Assembly: GCA_009746045.1 (NCBI GenBank) | Contig: RPFO01001427.1 | Span: forward strand, 64,001 to 128,000 | Length of the DNA: 64,000 nt | Direction of reading: 5' to 3' | DNA from: Mesostigma viride | Taxonomy: Eukaryota; Streptophyta; Mesostigmatophyceae; Mesostigmatales; Mesostigmataceae | In this document: piece after piece, positions 23,001 to 34,030 of the stretch | How positions within the stretch are numbered: position 1 is the first letter of the stretch | Layout of the letters: each line of letters starts with the position of its first letter | Position numbers and translations under genes: made by a program | Notes under the pieces: model-generated | What the model was told of the DNA's origin: nothing | Database searches by the model: none | Seen by the model: the letters and a program-made list of their open reading frames with translations, nothing else

Positions 23001-23272
23001 CTGCTATCCCTGCTGGCATGGAATGTTGCCATGATTTCGTTGCCTTGTGACGCTAAGGCCCCCCCCTCTTTCTTGGGTTCCCCGGCTCCCCTGCCCCCTT
23101 CTCTTCCCGTCCGGGCCCTTTCCCTAAGAAGCGTAGTCACCACGACAAGAATGTGCCAGGCTCCGCGCGGGTGACCCCTCGCGGCGAGGGGCAGGATACG
23201 GCAGGGTCTTCTGGTCACACGCTCTGCGCCCCTCACACACTCTGCGTAATACTCGTAGTCCAGCTCAGCACC

Positions 23273-26200
23273 ATGGCTACGCTGGTATCATCCAGCCCCG
23301 CGTTTATTAGCCGCGCGTTTTTCATGCCTATCCCAAGGGGGGGAAGCACGCACCCAAGCCAGCGCGCGACACCTCATCCGCCATCAGCTCTCACACGCGG
23401 TTTAATGCCCACCCCCGCCACTCCCTTCCTTTCATGTGACGCCACTTCTCCCCTCCCCTCTTGAAGCACATCCCGTCAGCCTTACTTTATGCAAAACATT
23501 ATTTCCATTACTTTAGTGATGCCCCACCCCACCTCCCCACCCCACCTCCCCACCCCACCTCCCCACCCCACCTCCCCACCCCACCTCCCACCCCACCTCC
23601 CCACCCCCCCACCCCACCCCCCCACCTCCCCACCCCACCTCCCCACCCCACCCCCACCTCCCCACCCCACCTCCCCACCCCACCTCCCCACCCCACCCCA
23701 CCCCACCTCCCCACCCCACCTCCCCACCCCACCTCCCCACCCCACCTCCCCACCCCACCTCCCCACCCCACCTCCCCACCCCACCTCCCCACCCCAGCTC
23801 CCCACCCCACCTCCCCACCCCACCTCCCCACCCCACCTCCCCACCCCACCTCCCCACCCCACCTCCCCACCCCACCTCCCCACCCCACCTCCCCACCCCA
23901 CCTCCCCACCCCACCTCCCCACCCCACCTCCCCACCCCACCTCCCCACCCCACCTCCCCACCCCACCTCCCCACCCCACCTCCCCACCCCACCTCCCCAC
24001 CCCACCTCCCCACCCCACCTCCCCACCCCACCTCCCCACCCCACCTCCCCACCCCACCTCCCCACCCCACCTCCCCACCCCACCTCCCCACCCCACCTCC
24101 CCACCCCACCTCCCCACCCCACCTCCCCACCCCACCTCCCACCCCGGCACGCCACACCACCAACCTATCGATGGCAATCTCATTTCCCCACCACCACACA
24201 CACACACACACGCACACGCACATGTGCCCCCCTCCAGACGGGCGAGGAGCTGTCGGTCCTGTTTGGGTACGACACCTTCCTCTACTGCGGGCTGGACATG
24301 CCTGACCAGGCGGTGTATGACAACCTGGTGAAGATCGTCAAGCTGGAGAGTGAGTGTGGGCCTTGAATTGGGAGAGAGAGAAAGTCTGCTAGTGGGCGGG
24401 AAGGATGGGTGGAGAGTGAGTGGGCGGGAAGAGGAGCGTTGGAGAGGTGTGGGGGGAGGCAGGATGGGCCATGAGTGGGGGGAGGCAGTGGGCAGGAGAA
24501 GACGGGCGGCGGAAGGACTTGGCTTCATGATGGGGACTCCTAAAGGAGCTGGTTCCCTAATATCGAAGACCGTGGGAGAAAGAGGGGCTGGGCAGTAAGG
24601 CCGCTTTGGCTTGCTCGAAAGCATGAAAGCACCGTCCTTTGGTGGAAGTGGGCGCATCAGACAGAGGGAGCGTGCAGGTCGAGGATGCCCGTCAATAGCC
24701 TCTGGGAGGCAGCAAAGGCGAGCCCTTAGTTTTGGCAAGGCATGCTGGTACAGTTATCTATCAATCATTTGAGACCAGTGAAATGAGTGAATATCAACGC
24801 GACAACCAGCGCAGGCCAGAAATCTGGAGATTCCGGACCATGGTAGCTCGAGCCTGCTGTTATCTTATTAGCGTTTTCGAGTCGTTCAGGGTGATGAAGA
24901 TGAATGGAAATGGAAATGTGTAGCCGTGTATGTTAAACGTTATAGGCTTATGGCTGGCAAATGTGTAGAGCGAGACCTAGACGGTTTAGCTAAAGGCCAA
25001 TCTGACGTGATCAGGGCATATGTTCCTACAACACAAATAGAGAAACATGAAAACGACCAGTTGCCGGTTTGGAATATATGCAATAATGCGGCCGTTAGCG
25101 TGAGCGGTGGCTGTGCCGCGGATACCGCATAGAGGCATCCTTCCAGGTCCCAATCTCACATGTAGGTCACCGGTGTACTAGCACGGTGTCCTTTCTTATC
25201 CCTATGTTTGTTTATGCGGGCGCCAATGTAGCCCAGAATCGACCCACCGGTTCCCAACGTCAGGGAGGCTGTATGCATCGTGTGGCCGTGCGCATCGGCA
25301 TACATGCGCTGAGGCTGATGTTATGGAGACGCAGCCTACCTAACGTCCGTTCTCGCAACTGCCACGGGCCCATCACTCTGACCGGCATGGCGAGTCATAT
25401 CCTGCTAGTAAAATGTCCTACTAGTACAATGTCCTCGTAGTGCCGTTCCTCCGTGATCCGTACGCTGATGCGCCTTTTGGCTGGACCCGCTGTCCCTGGC
25501 TATATTTGGCATGAGCATACAGGTATGGGCTCGGGCTACCATGGTCCCGATCTCTGGCCTGCGCTGGTTGTCTCATGGATAGCTTGGTCACTGTAGTTAT
25601 GGTAGTGCCATGCCTGCGCTGTTTGTCTCATGGATATGTGGTACAAATGTGCGTACCGATGTCACTGTGTACCTAAATTAACGTTGCTCACATGCATGCG
25701 GCATTCACATGGACACATATATATGCCTGTGCTGGTTATGCTGTCCCCACCCCTGCGTGCGTTGCGCCTGGGTGATGTTTGCCAGAAGCGTGGCACTGCC
25801 GCGTGCCCATGGCCCCGGGCGACAGCTTCTATGTGCCTTTCACCATCAGCCTGTGGGGCGTCGTCGAGGATGGTGAGGGACAGGGGGCTGTATAGTAGTG
25901 GATATGCACGCTAAGTGTACTATTTTATCTATACATAGAGTGCGGGGCTAGGGCAAGATGTATGGGGCATATTGCAGGGGCATGGTCCAGGATGGGAAGA
26001 GGCAAGGGGCACATAGTAGTACACCACGATGAATATGTAGAGCGAGGGGTAGGGGCAGGATGTTTAAGCAGGGGCGTCATCAAGGATGGTAAGGGGGAGG
26101 CTCTAACTTAAAATAGAAAGGGGCTAGGGGCAAGGTTTTGTACTGTACGGAGCAGGCACCCTATTTTCTTCATTTTGGGGAGTCTCGGCCTCCATTGTTT

Positions 26201-28077
26201 CCTTTTGCATCCCTTTGTGCTTGATGGGCTGATTCCTGCTCTGTCGACAATGGGCGGCATGCCTCAGGACTTCCAGACCCTTGAATGCTGGGCCGGATGA
26301 GAATGTTACATGGGCTTGAGGAGGTTTCGTGCAACGTGCAGTTTGGGGCTTCCTGGCCTGGTTTATGTTTTTATTTATTACTTGGAAATGCTGGGGCCAC
26401 CGGGCTCTATGTCATATCCCACATGGCAACCATGTCACCCTGGTTTCCCCCTCCCTTGCCTCTCCTCAGTCGTCGCAAATGTCTTGTTGCCCACCAGACC
26501 ACATCCACATTTACCGCCACCTGAGCCGCGTCTTCCATGCCCTTGCTTCGGCGCCCCTCGCTGCTCCCTCCTCCCTCATGAATCGCCCCCTCATGAGTCA
26601 TTTTCCATTGCCCACCTGACCGTTTCCGACACACTCTTACATCATCATCTACCACCACCGCACCCTGGTATCCCCCTGGCTTGACTCATTCTCGCCCCCC
26701 CTCATGCCAACAGTACCCAGCTCTCGTTGGCTGGGTTCCCACCAGACCTCGTTTTCATATACAAACACCTCAACCTGATGACATCCCCCCCTTTTCTTTT
26801 ACTAGTATTTCATGATGGACGCGTTATTGCCCGCACCCGACCACGTTCACGTGCACAACCTCCTCACCTCCATAACCCATGCCCATGTACCGCCTCCTCT
26901 CCCGTCCCTTCCCTCCCCTCATGCGGAATGCTCTGTCTCCCACCAGACCACATCCACATCGACAACCACCTCAACCTGGTGTTCCACGTCGACAACCGCA
27001 AGATTATCGGTGCGGCTGTCTACCCCGTGCGCGACCGTTTCCAGTTTGCAAAGCCGGGCGCCATCGTCAGCCTGCACGGGCCTGTCAGGTGAGCGCTCTT
27101 GCCCCTTGCACCCCGCCTAGCCTTGTAATAATCACTGGACATCTTTATAATAACAAGCGACCACCTTTAACAACCGGCCACCTTTATAAAAACAACCGGT
27201 CATCTTTATAAGAACAACCGGTCATCTTTGTGATAACAACCGGTCATCTTTGTGATAACAACCGGTCATCTTTGTGATAACAACCTGTCATCTTTGTGAT
27301 AACAACTGGCCCGGGGTAACCAACCTCCCAACCTTGAGTATTTGTGATTGCCATTTGTTGCCATGTTCGAAGAAGGCCGGCATCACATGTCTGCAGAGAT
27401 GGAATTTTCGGCAGATAGCATAACAATGAAAAATTCCCATATAATCCTGATCATCGTGATGCATCGATCATTGTTTATTCTTGCGCCCGCGTGCAGGTGG
27501 TCACACGGCTGGCCATTCCAGCTATATATACCATCGTTACAGTGTACTTGTTTAGTCTTGCGTCCTCGCGGATGGTCCCGCCGCATTTGCCCATGCTGGT
27601 CTGAGCTCATAAGACACTGAAACTCCAAATATTCTGTGTGTTTATTTGTTGACTTGTGTTTGTTTTTTCTCCTCACACATGCATATGTAGTTCCACCGCC
27701 ACTCCACCTGGTTCCACATGTCGATGGTGTTGTTGTTCTATGTTTATCTGTTCCATGTTTTCTCTCGTGCTTGTTTGTACGTTCATCTGTGTGCAGGTGC
27801 TTCCACTGCCGATCGTTCCAACTAAAGATCGCACCCACGTTCCTGTGATTGTCCGTTTATTACTTCATCCGCGTGCAGGTGGTTCCACCGCCAATCGTTC
27901 CAGCTGCTGACCACAGCCGGCGCTGCGGAACCTGAGAAGGGCGGCGACGTGAGCCACCCGGTGGTGCTGGCGGGCGCGTGCACGCTCTCCTCGCTGCTCA
28001 CCCTGCTGGGTGCTGCGGTGCTGTACCAACGGCGGCTGAAGCCGCTCATCATCCGCAAGTGCATGAAGAAGGATTGA
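23273..28077 (+). CDS. Small predicted tail-anchored membrane protein, 4 exons, family unknown
   Basis: Proposed exons are 23273-23284, 24238-24349, 26947-27088 and 27879-28077, giving 154 aa with GT-AG introns and matching phases (0, 1, 2). Exon 1 (ATGGCTACGCTG|GTATCA, with a CACCATGG context) is the least certain; exons 2-4 are well supported. Exon 2 gives ELSVLFGYDTFLYCGLDMPD. Exon 3 gives NLVFHVDNRKIIGAAVYPVR and FQFAKPGAIVSLHGPVR. Exon 4 gives FHRQSFQLL, then a hydrophobic segment at about residues 115-138 (PVVLAGACTLSSLLTLLGAA) and a basic tail ending KCMKKD. A single C-terminal helix with a short basic tail suggests a tail anchor, cytosol-facing on the ER or an organelle outer membrane. 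I do not recognise the family. Confidence 0.65.
23521..24147. repeat. 13-bp minisatellite (CCCCACCCCACCT)n in intron 1
   Basis: About 48 tandem 13-bp units with a few length variants at the 5' end (23600-23700). Because 13 is not a multiple of three, every frame is open and low in complexity, so the long Pro/His/Thr and Gly/Trp frames are artefacts. The array ends about 90 bp before the exon 2 acceptor and is pyrimidine-rich on the coding strand. Confidence 0.95.
24735..25140. repeat. Dispersed repeat, partner at 57905-58200 and 59555-59610
   Basis: It lies in intron 2 of the small membrane-protein gene. The segment with TTCGAGTCGTTCAGG and GATGAAGATGAATGG matches the reverse complement of 57905-58200. 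CCAGCGCAGGCCAGAAATC with GGACCATGGTAGCTCGAGCC matches the reverse complement of 59555-59610. It is probably an old transposable element with no coding content I can identify. Confidence 0.55.
26947..27088 (+). CDS. Exon 3 of the tail-anchored protein gene
   Basis: The acceptor CCCACCAG|ACC and donor GTCAG|GTGAGC fit phases 1 and 2. It encodes a beta-rich-looking segment with HIDNHLNLVFHVDNRKIIG. Decayed copies of its first 40 bases plus acceptor lie upstream in intron 2 (see findings). Confidence 0.75.
27160..27310. repeat. ~21-bp tandem repeat in intron 3
   Basis: Units of the form AACAACCGGTCATCTTTGTG run about six times and become more uniform toward 27300. The array starts roughly 75 bp after the exon 3 donor. 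Confidence 0.85.
27879..28077 (+). CDS. Exon 4: C-terminal membrane anchor and stop
   Basis: The acceptor is CGTGCAG|GTGGTTCC. It encodes WFHRQSFQLL, an Ala/Glu/Gly linker, one hydrophobic helix and the tail RRLKPLIIRKCMKKD. The TGA stop is at 28075-28077. The last coding bases and the stop recur three more times in the 3' flank. Confidence 0.75.
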
Positions 28078-28172
28078 GAGGGTGCAAGTGCATGAAGAAG
28101 GATTGAGAGGGTTCAAGTGCATGAACAAGGATTGAGAGGGTTCAAGTGCATGAAGAAGGATTGAGAGGATCA
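28057..28172 (+). repeat. 29-bp tandem repeat spanning the stop codon
   Basis: Four units start at 28057, 28086, 28115 and 28144. Each contains AAGTGCATGAAGAAGGATTG; the first is the real end of the coding sequence (Lys-Cys-Met-Lys-Lys-Asp-stop) and the others lie in the 3' flank. Confidence 0.95.
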
Positions 28173-29129
28173 TTGGGACTGACGGAAGGAGGATTGAGTT
28201 CGTGAAGGACCGTAAGGAATAGAAATGGTGGAAGGATGGCCTACTGGATGAGAGTGTGTTGTGTGATGAAGAAGGATTGAGAAAGTGCACGGAAGGGCTG
28301 ATAGGGTGGGAGTGATCGATGGAAGAGACTATGTGTAGGAATGGTGGAAGGACGGCTGAAAGGCTGGAGGTATTGAACGACTGAGAGGGGTGGGGTGATT
28401 GCATGAAGAGGGAGGGGAAGGGTGGGAGGATATGAGGCTGAGTGCTTCAAGCTAAATGGGATTAGCCTGCAAGTAATTAATACGATGAGAATGCTTGGGG
28501 GGAAACTGATTTGCTATGAAGGGGTTGAGGAGCGGTGCGAAAGTTCAAGGCCATGGGGAAGCAGAGAGTGTCCATGTTGCCGCTGTGCAAGGCAAGCCCT
28601 CATGGGGGCTTGGAAGACGCTGCAACAGCCAAGGGTATCACGATCTTCTTTGCGTCATTTACTATGTTGTGTGTGGACGCTTTGTCAGCGCGGTGGCACT
28701 GGGAGACGTGGGCGTGATAGCGTTTGCAAAAGAAGTCGGATGCCGCCCGCATGTGTGGGAAGGTGAACAAAGGAAGGAGAGCTTCGCGAGGGAGGGCCCC
28801 CGGGGAATGCGGTTTTGTTGCCAAAAGAGTCAATGGAGGCAAGGGATTCTTTGCACTTCGAAGCGATCGCTGGGCTAGCTACACCCACAGGAAGATGCTG
28901 GCCGGGGTAAACCTTGTGAATGTACAGTAAGGGGCTGGCCTGGCCGGCACATCCTTGGTCGGCGCATGCATGGCAGACTTTATTATGGGAAGAGGGTGAC
29001 GTTGCATGTGGCAATAGCTACTGTGGCAATAGCGTGCCAAATCAGAAAATAGCTATTGTGGGAAGGAAACGAAACCATTTGAAGGATCTGAAGGCGCTTC
29101 GTCAGCAATATGTGTGAATAATTAATTCA
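28173..29129. other. No gene recognised
   Basis: Possible 3' UTR and spacer after the membrane-protein gene. Decayed AGAAGGATTGAG motifs continue to about 28280. The open frames are short and unconvincing. Confidence 0.4.
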
Positions 29130-29500
29130 TTAATTCATTAAACACGTGCTCCCGTTGGGGAGTCACGGAGCACCAAGACCGGTGCTCTTAATCCCTGTAC
29201 GTGTGTGCACAGCAGGAAGGGGGCAGAGGCCCCCCCTTCCCCCATGGCACTGGCAAGCCACATGTGCAATCGGACACGTCGAAACGATCCGGCATCCACT
29301 GAGGGTGCAATAAGACCTGGGTGAGCATTGCATTACTATTCTGATTTGGCACGCCGCAAAGGTGAAAACCATTTGCCTATATTGACGTGAGCAAACAAGC
29401 CGTGCTAGGCAATACACATAGCTAGGCTGGCTGGTATCAGTGGGGCTACTAACGGCCATATTGGCGTCCCTAGCTATTCTTTCTGCCATGCATTAGTGTT
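29130..29500 (-). mobile_element. Non-LTR retrotransposon 3' end, copy in minus orientation
   Basis: An ATTA tail (29120-29140) is followed by a CTCCCGTTGGGGAGTCACGG box, CTTAATCCCTG, and a stretch matching the other copies at 30413-30960 and 33240-33680. It contains a fragment of the SINE body (GCCGCAAAGGTGAAAACC near 29352). A further small tail fragment lies at 29570-29620. Confidence 0.55.
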
Positions 29501-30149
29501 GCACATGTCATGTCTAGGTAGTGGCCAGGTACATGCATCACGTAAACATGGGTGTGACTACAATTGAAATAAATAAATAAATTATAACATGACTCCGTTG
29601 GGAGATCATGTAGCTCGTATTCCTTGCTGGATGGATGGGGTTGGGCTGAACCCCGAAACCGAACTAAGCTAACTCTAAGCTAAATCTAAGCTAGTCTAGA
29701 AAATCCTAACTACTCAACTCAGCAAAGCGCCCCTTCCGGCTCCTGGGGGGGGGGGCTTGCCCACTGGGGCTGGCGTGTGGGCCTGGATCGACAATCGCCT
29801 GCCACCTCATTCCTGTTCTGCATAGCAGTCCACTGGCAAGCAAGAGGGAGTAAATTAATGCGGTGTTCAAACTGGGCTGGGACTACTAGGTCGGCCAGCA
29901 AACTGCTGTGTTCAGTTCATGGCAGGTTTACCCATCTTTCTAGGAATGTCCTTGGGGTCAGGATATGCCGCCCTGGTGACTACAATGGCTATGGCCAAGC
30001 TAACCGGTGGGGGGCTTAATTCCACATCTGATTGTTGACAATCAAGTCCCCAACCCTCCACACCCCCAACCCTCCTTACCCTCATGGGCCTGGTAGTTGA
30101 GGTAGAACTGCGTGGGTGCCACCGCCTTCCCCACTCACGGGACAAGGCG

Positions 30150-30412
30150 GCTCCACCGGTCCTGCTCACCTTCCCCTCCCGTGAGGACAAGCAGCGGAGT
30201 CCTCTCTCGTCGCAAGCGGCTGCACGACCTCACCTGGACGCTGGACAACGACCTGACCCCCGCTCAGCAGCAGCAGCGACGCGACCTGTGGCCGGAATAC
30301 CTCCGCCACAAGCAGGACCCCCAGAAGCCCAAGGTGTACTGGAGGGGCGGGGACCTGATGATCAACCACAAGATGATCAACCGTGGACGCCCCCTGCGGG
30401 CTAGAAAAGCTT
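30150..30412 (+). pseudogene. C-terminal fragment of ORF1-like retrotransposon protein
   Basis: The frame gives RRKRLHDLTWTLDNDLTPA, then QQRRDLWPEYLRHKQDPQKP and VYWRGGDLMINHKM. This matches the C-terminal end of the ORF1-like proteins at 1-1600 and 2450-3900 (FLRRRKRLEKTLFTLDDDL, RRELWPTYLQLRQTKAG). It is 5'-truncated and frameshifted upstream near 30200. Confidence 0.65.
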
Positions 30413-30960
30413 GAGTAGCCCTAGCTAATTGTATCCATTGGTAGTCACTGCCGCTATGGCAGCCATGCTTAGAATGTTTGCCTAGCTGTGCCAACATACC
30501 AAGTCACGTGCACCGCTAACGTACGCACGCGGTCCACAACCAGCCATATAGCCTCGGTGCGAGAGGTCCCCAGTTCGATTCCGGTCGGATTCATTTGCAG
30601 ATCGCGTTTTTCCGCGTTTTCCGCGGCCCGGCACTGAACGCAAATGGTTTTCACCTTTGCGGAGTGCCTGATCAGAATATAGCCTTAGCTTAGTCCTTGT
30701 ACAGCCATGCTACGTCCTGGCTATGCTCAGATCACTTGCCCACGCTCCTTGTTATGCCATGCTCACATGGGTCTTGTTGTGGCACCCACAGATCGCCGGA
30801 CCGTTTAGCGTGTCCGATTGCAGCTGTGGCATGCCTTTGGCATGAAGGAGAATGCCAGGGGGTCTTTGCCCTTTCTCCTGTTGTGCACACACAGGGATTA
30901 AAAGCACTCCGGTGCTCCGTGACTCCCCAACGGGAGCACGAGATTAATTAATCAACCCTC
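30413..30960 (+). mobile_element. 3' region and tail of the ORF1-type retrotransposon
   Basis: It follows the ORF1 fragment directly and ends in GGGATTAAAAGCACTCCGG, GACTCCCCAACGGGAGCACG and an ATTAATTAAT tail. It is collinear with the reverse complement of 33240-33680 except for a SINE inserted at 30555-30677. Together with 30150-30412 it defines a compact element: ORF1, about 400 bp of 3' UTR, and a tail. Confidence 0.65.
30555..30677 (+). mobile_element. tRNA-derived SINE inserted in a retrotransposon copy
   Basis: The 123-bp insert is flanked by the direct repeat TATAGCCT (30547-30554 and 30678-30685). The paralogous copy at 33240-33680 has the uninterrupted site. The insert begins at CGGTGCGAGAGG, carries the B-box-like TTCGATTCC, and shares its whole body with the minus-strand copy at 18506-18662. 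Confidence 0.8.
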
Positions 30961-30984
30961 CACAAAACCTTGGGCTTCTTGGGG

Positions 30985-32405
30985 TCTTGCTTGTCAGTGC
31001 TTGCCAGTGGCCCGCGGACGTATTCCGGCCACGTACACACTACATGCATGCAGGTCGCGCCGCTGCTGCTGGTGCTGATCGAGTGGGGCCGCCAGGTTGT
31101 CATCCAGCGTCTACTTGAGGGGAGGTCGTGCAACTTTTTGCGGCGAGAGAGAAATTACCTAGCCGCTTATCCTCCATGGAGGCTGCTGAAGGTGAGCAAG
31201 GACTGGTGGGGGTGCCGCCTTGTCCCGTGAATGGGAAAGGCTAGCCGCCCACGCAGCCCTACTTCACTGTTTAGGTCCAGGTGGGTAAGAAGCTTGCTTC
31301 AGAGACCAGAGCTCACGTCCTCGAGAGAGGTTGCCATCTGAGTCCGCCGGCTGCTGGGGGAAGCGACGCAACACCACGTGGTCTGTAGGTGTGGCGGGCG
31401 CGCTCGGAGGCCTCGCACGTTCGTCTGCCCGGCGATGGGCTTCCGGCTCCTGCATGCAGCTTTGTCGGCGATGGCCTCCGTAGTCGAGGTGCATGGTCGC
31501 TGACCGCAGCAGGTCAGCACTGATACGAGTGCGGCGAGAGGTCACCACTGCTTCCTGCCGGGTGGGCTGGGCAGCAATAGTGGCTGTCTGCGCCGCGATC
31601 TCCGGCCGGGACCTGCGCGGCCAGGGCCTTGGTTTGGGTGGTGATGGCTTCGAGCTCTTTTTGATGCGCACGCCGACCTTGCCATAGCCACCTGGTTTAG
31701 GCAAGAAAGTAGGGCGGCATGTGCATCAAAAGCCTGCGCCGCGGTCTGCATGCGCACTGCCGTGAGCTGGGGTTGAAGCTTGCATATGTCAGGCGACCTT
31801 GGTTTTCGCATAATTTGGAGTCCCTGGCCTGCCCTGGCAGGTGTTGAGCATCATCAGTGGTCAGCGATTTCACGGCTTCTCCGTGAGCTGGGGTTGGAGC
31901 TTGCATTTGTCGGGCGACCTTGGTTTCCGCAAGTACTTTGGAGTCCCTGGCCTGCCCCAGGTGTTGAGCATCATGGTCAGCGATTTCAGCTTCTCTCGGC
32001 CAGCGGCCACTGATGTCACGTGCTCCTCTGGACAGCACTGCGCAGATGTCATCGTTGCAGACGGAGGGAGCCGATGTGGCTGCAGGCGTGGGGGCTGGGT
32101 TGCGGAGCGCAGCGATGAGGTGGTGTTCATGGAGCTGAATGAAGCTGGTCAGGATAGGACAGCGATGGTTCCTCTCGGACGCGTTGAGGAACCTCTCCAA
32201 GTCGTCGTAGTCGACAGGCTTCAAGGGCCAAACAAGCTTGCATTCCTGCGCTAAGTACTTGACGATCTGGACACATTCTCCCCAGGACACGTGTAGACAA
32301 GTGAGGAGGGGAAAGCTTTCCTGGCTGGGGTGATGTCGACTCCATTTGTGCTTGTGGCAGGGACCATGTGAATAATGGATCGAAAAGTGGTGACAGGGGA
32401 CCATG
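30985..32405 (-). pseudogene. Degenerate ORF1-like retrotransposon gene, minus strand
   Basis: The frame 32404-31697 and the following 31704-31264 read like an ORF1 relative: helical and Ala/Gln/Arg-rich, with LERFLNASERNHRCPILTSF near the start. The 3' end near 31000 reads KQDPKKPKVLW, the same motif as the other C-termini. A direct repeat of about 105 bp (31765-31985) duplicates QHL..GQARDSK. The reading frame is broken, and it abuts the tail of the plus-strand copy ending at 30960. Confidence 0.45.
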
Positions 32406-32599
32406 CAGCGATGCTTGAACGAGAAGCGTAGTGATCATGACGGTAAGCTTTTCACCATGCTTGCTAAACGCCAGCTGTGCGAGGCTTCTCCTTTGGTATC
32501 CTTGGTCTGGGTCTCTGGTCCAGCTCATGACCATCATGTCCAGATTGAGCGTATATCGGTCATGGTAAAGCTCATCCAGCACCCTTTCATCATATTATC

Positions 32600-32735
32600 A
32601 ATTGAAGGATTATCAAATGAAGGAGACTGGGGGTCTCTGCCCTTTCTCCTGTTGTGCACACACAGGGATTAAAAGCACTTCGGTGCTCCGTGACTCCCCA
32701 ACGGGAGCACGAGTTTAATGAATTAATTAATATTA
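32600..32735 (+). mobile_element. Short 3'-end copy of the non-LTR family
   Basis: It begins GGGGGTCTCTGCCCTTTCTCC, continues with GGGATTAAAAGCAC and CCCCAACGGGAGCACG, and ends in an ATTAATTAAT tail. It is a severely 5'-truncated insertion of the family seen at 30413-30960. Confidence 0.6.
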
Positions 32736-33239
32736 TCAAGATAAATATAAAGATCGTTAGCTGTTTTTCTTTATGTAATATGAATTGCTGGGCAGTCGCT
32801 TACGAGTGTGCACGTCATCCCGAGTATGTAATACATGATACACCAAGCTGTATGTACAAGCTAGGGGTTAATTCACCACCGGCCGGCGCCGGTTCGGTGC
32901 ACATGCACCTCCTATGGCACCACACCACCATTCCCTTTGCAGAAAGGGTCTGGCAAGGCTAGCCGTCTGCCCTCGCCATACCTTTTCATTATTCTAGCTG
33001 ACTGAGTAATCATCCAGGCACGCAAGCGCCTGTTGGCACTGTGGAAGGAAGAACATGCAGGCGTGCTGAACAAGAATTAAGGAGAGCAAGGTGGCAACGA
33101 GTCCGTGTCCGGGCCAAGACTGGCGGAGCATAATATATGGTGACGATGACCGGCCCGACGCTCATATTGTGGCTACGGCCGTATGTCCAGGTGCATGGCC
33201 ACTAGACTGTCTGGCGACGTACCGAGCGGCCTGCCGGTA

Positions 33240-34030
33240 TTGATTAATTAATTAATTAATTACTTAAACTCGTGCTCCTGTTGGGGAGTCACGGAGCACC
33301 GGAGTGCTTTTAATCCCTGTATGTGCACAACAGGAAGAAAGGGCAGAGACCCCCTTTCTCCTTCATGCCAGAGGCATGCCACAGCAGCAATCGGACGCCA
33401 TAGACGATCCGGCAAGTTCTGTGGGTGCAATAAGACCCGCGTGAGCATATCATAACAAGGAGCGTGGGAAAGTAAGCGAAGCATAGCCGGGACGTAGCAT
33501 GGCTGGCTGTACAAGGGCTAAGCTAAGGCTATGTCTGGTTGTGCGTTAGCGGTGCACGTGACTAGGTATATGGTGGCACGGCTCATAGGCAAACATTCTA
33601 GGCATGGCTGCCATGACGGCAGTGACTACCAATGATTCAAGCTAGGGCTATTCTAGCCCGCAGGCGGCGTCCATTAATTAATTAACTAATAGACACGGGA
33701 CTGCGTCACGTGAGCATAAATCCTCAGTGGGAGGGGAACATGGGCGGCGTCCATATCTTGTACCACAAGAGTGATCATCAGGTCCCCGCCCCGCCAGTAC
33801 ACCTTGGAATTCTGGGGATCCTGCTTGCGGCGGAGGTATTCTGTGTGGCCTGCGTATAGTGGGCCTGGAGATCAGCAAGAGGACGTACGGAGGCGATATG
33901 GCGGTCGCGGGCTTGCTGGCCTCGATCTGGTCAGTTGCCAGGCCGCTGTCTCCTAGACACCGGCTCCGCTGTACCTTACCGCGACGGCGGTTCAAGCTTC
34001 TTGGCAGCATCCTGCCCATGAGTGTGCCAA
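33240..34030 (-). mobile_element. Non-LTR retrotransposon copy, minus orientation
   Basis: It has an ATTAATTAATTA tail at 33241-33262, the CTCCTGTTGGGGAGTCACGG box, a 3' region to about 33660, then an ORF1 C-terminal remnant near 33760-33840 (RKQDPQNSKVYWRGGDLM on the minus strand). It lacks the SINE found in the paralogue at 30413-30960 and so preserves the empty site. Confidence 0.6.

Noticed and set aside
23153-23464. Transit-peptide-like frame starting at ATG 23273
   Set aside because: MATLVSSSPAFISR looks plastid-like, but the frame ends without joining exon 2 in phase through a good donor. The GTATCA donor after four codons fits better, though it remains uncertain.
23461-24738. Long Pro/His/Thr and Gly/Trp frames on both strands
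   Set aside because: Produced by a 13-bp minisatellite that keeps all frames open; only the short exon at 24238-24349 has real protein character.
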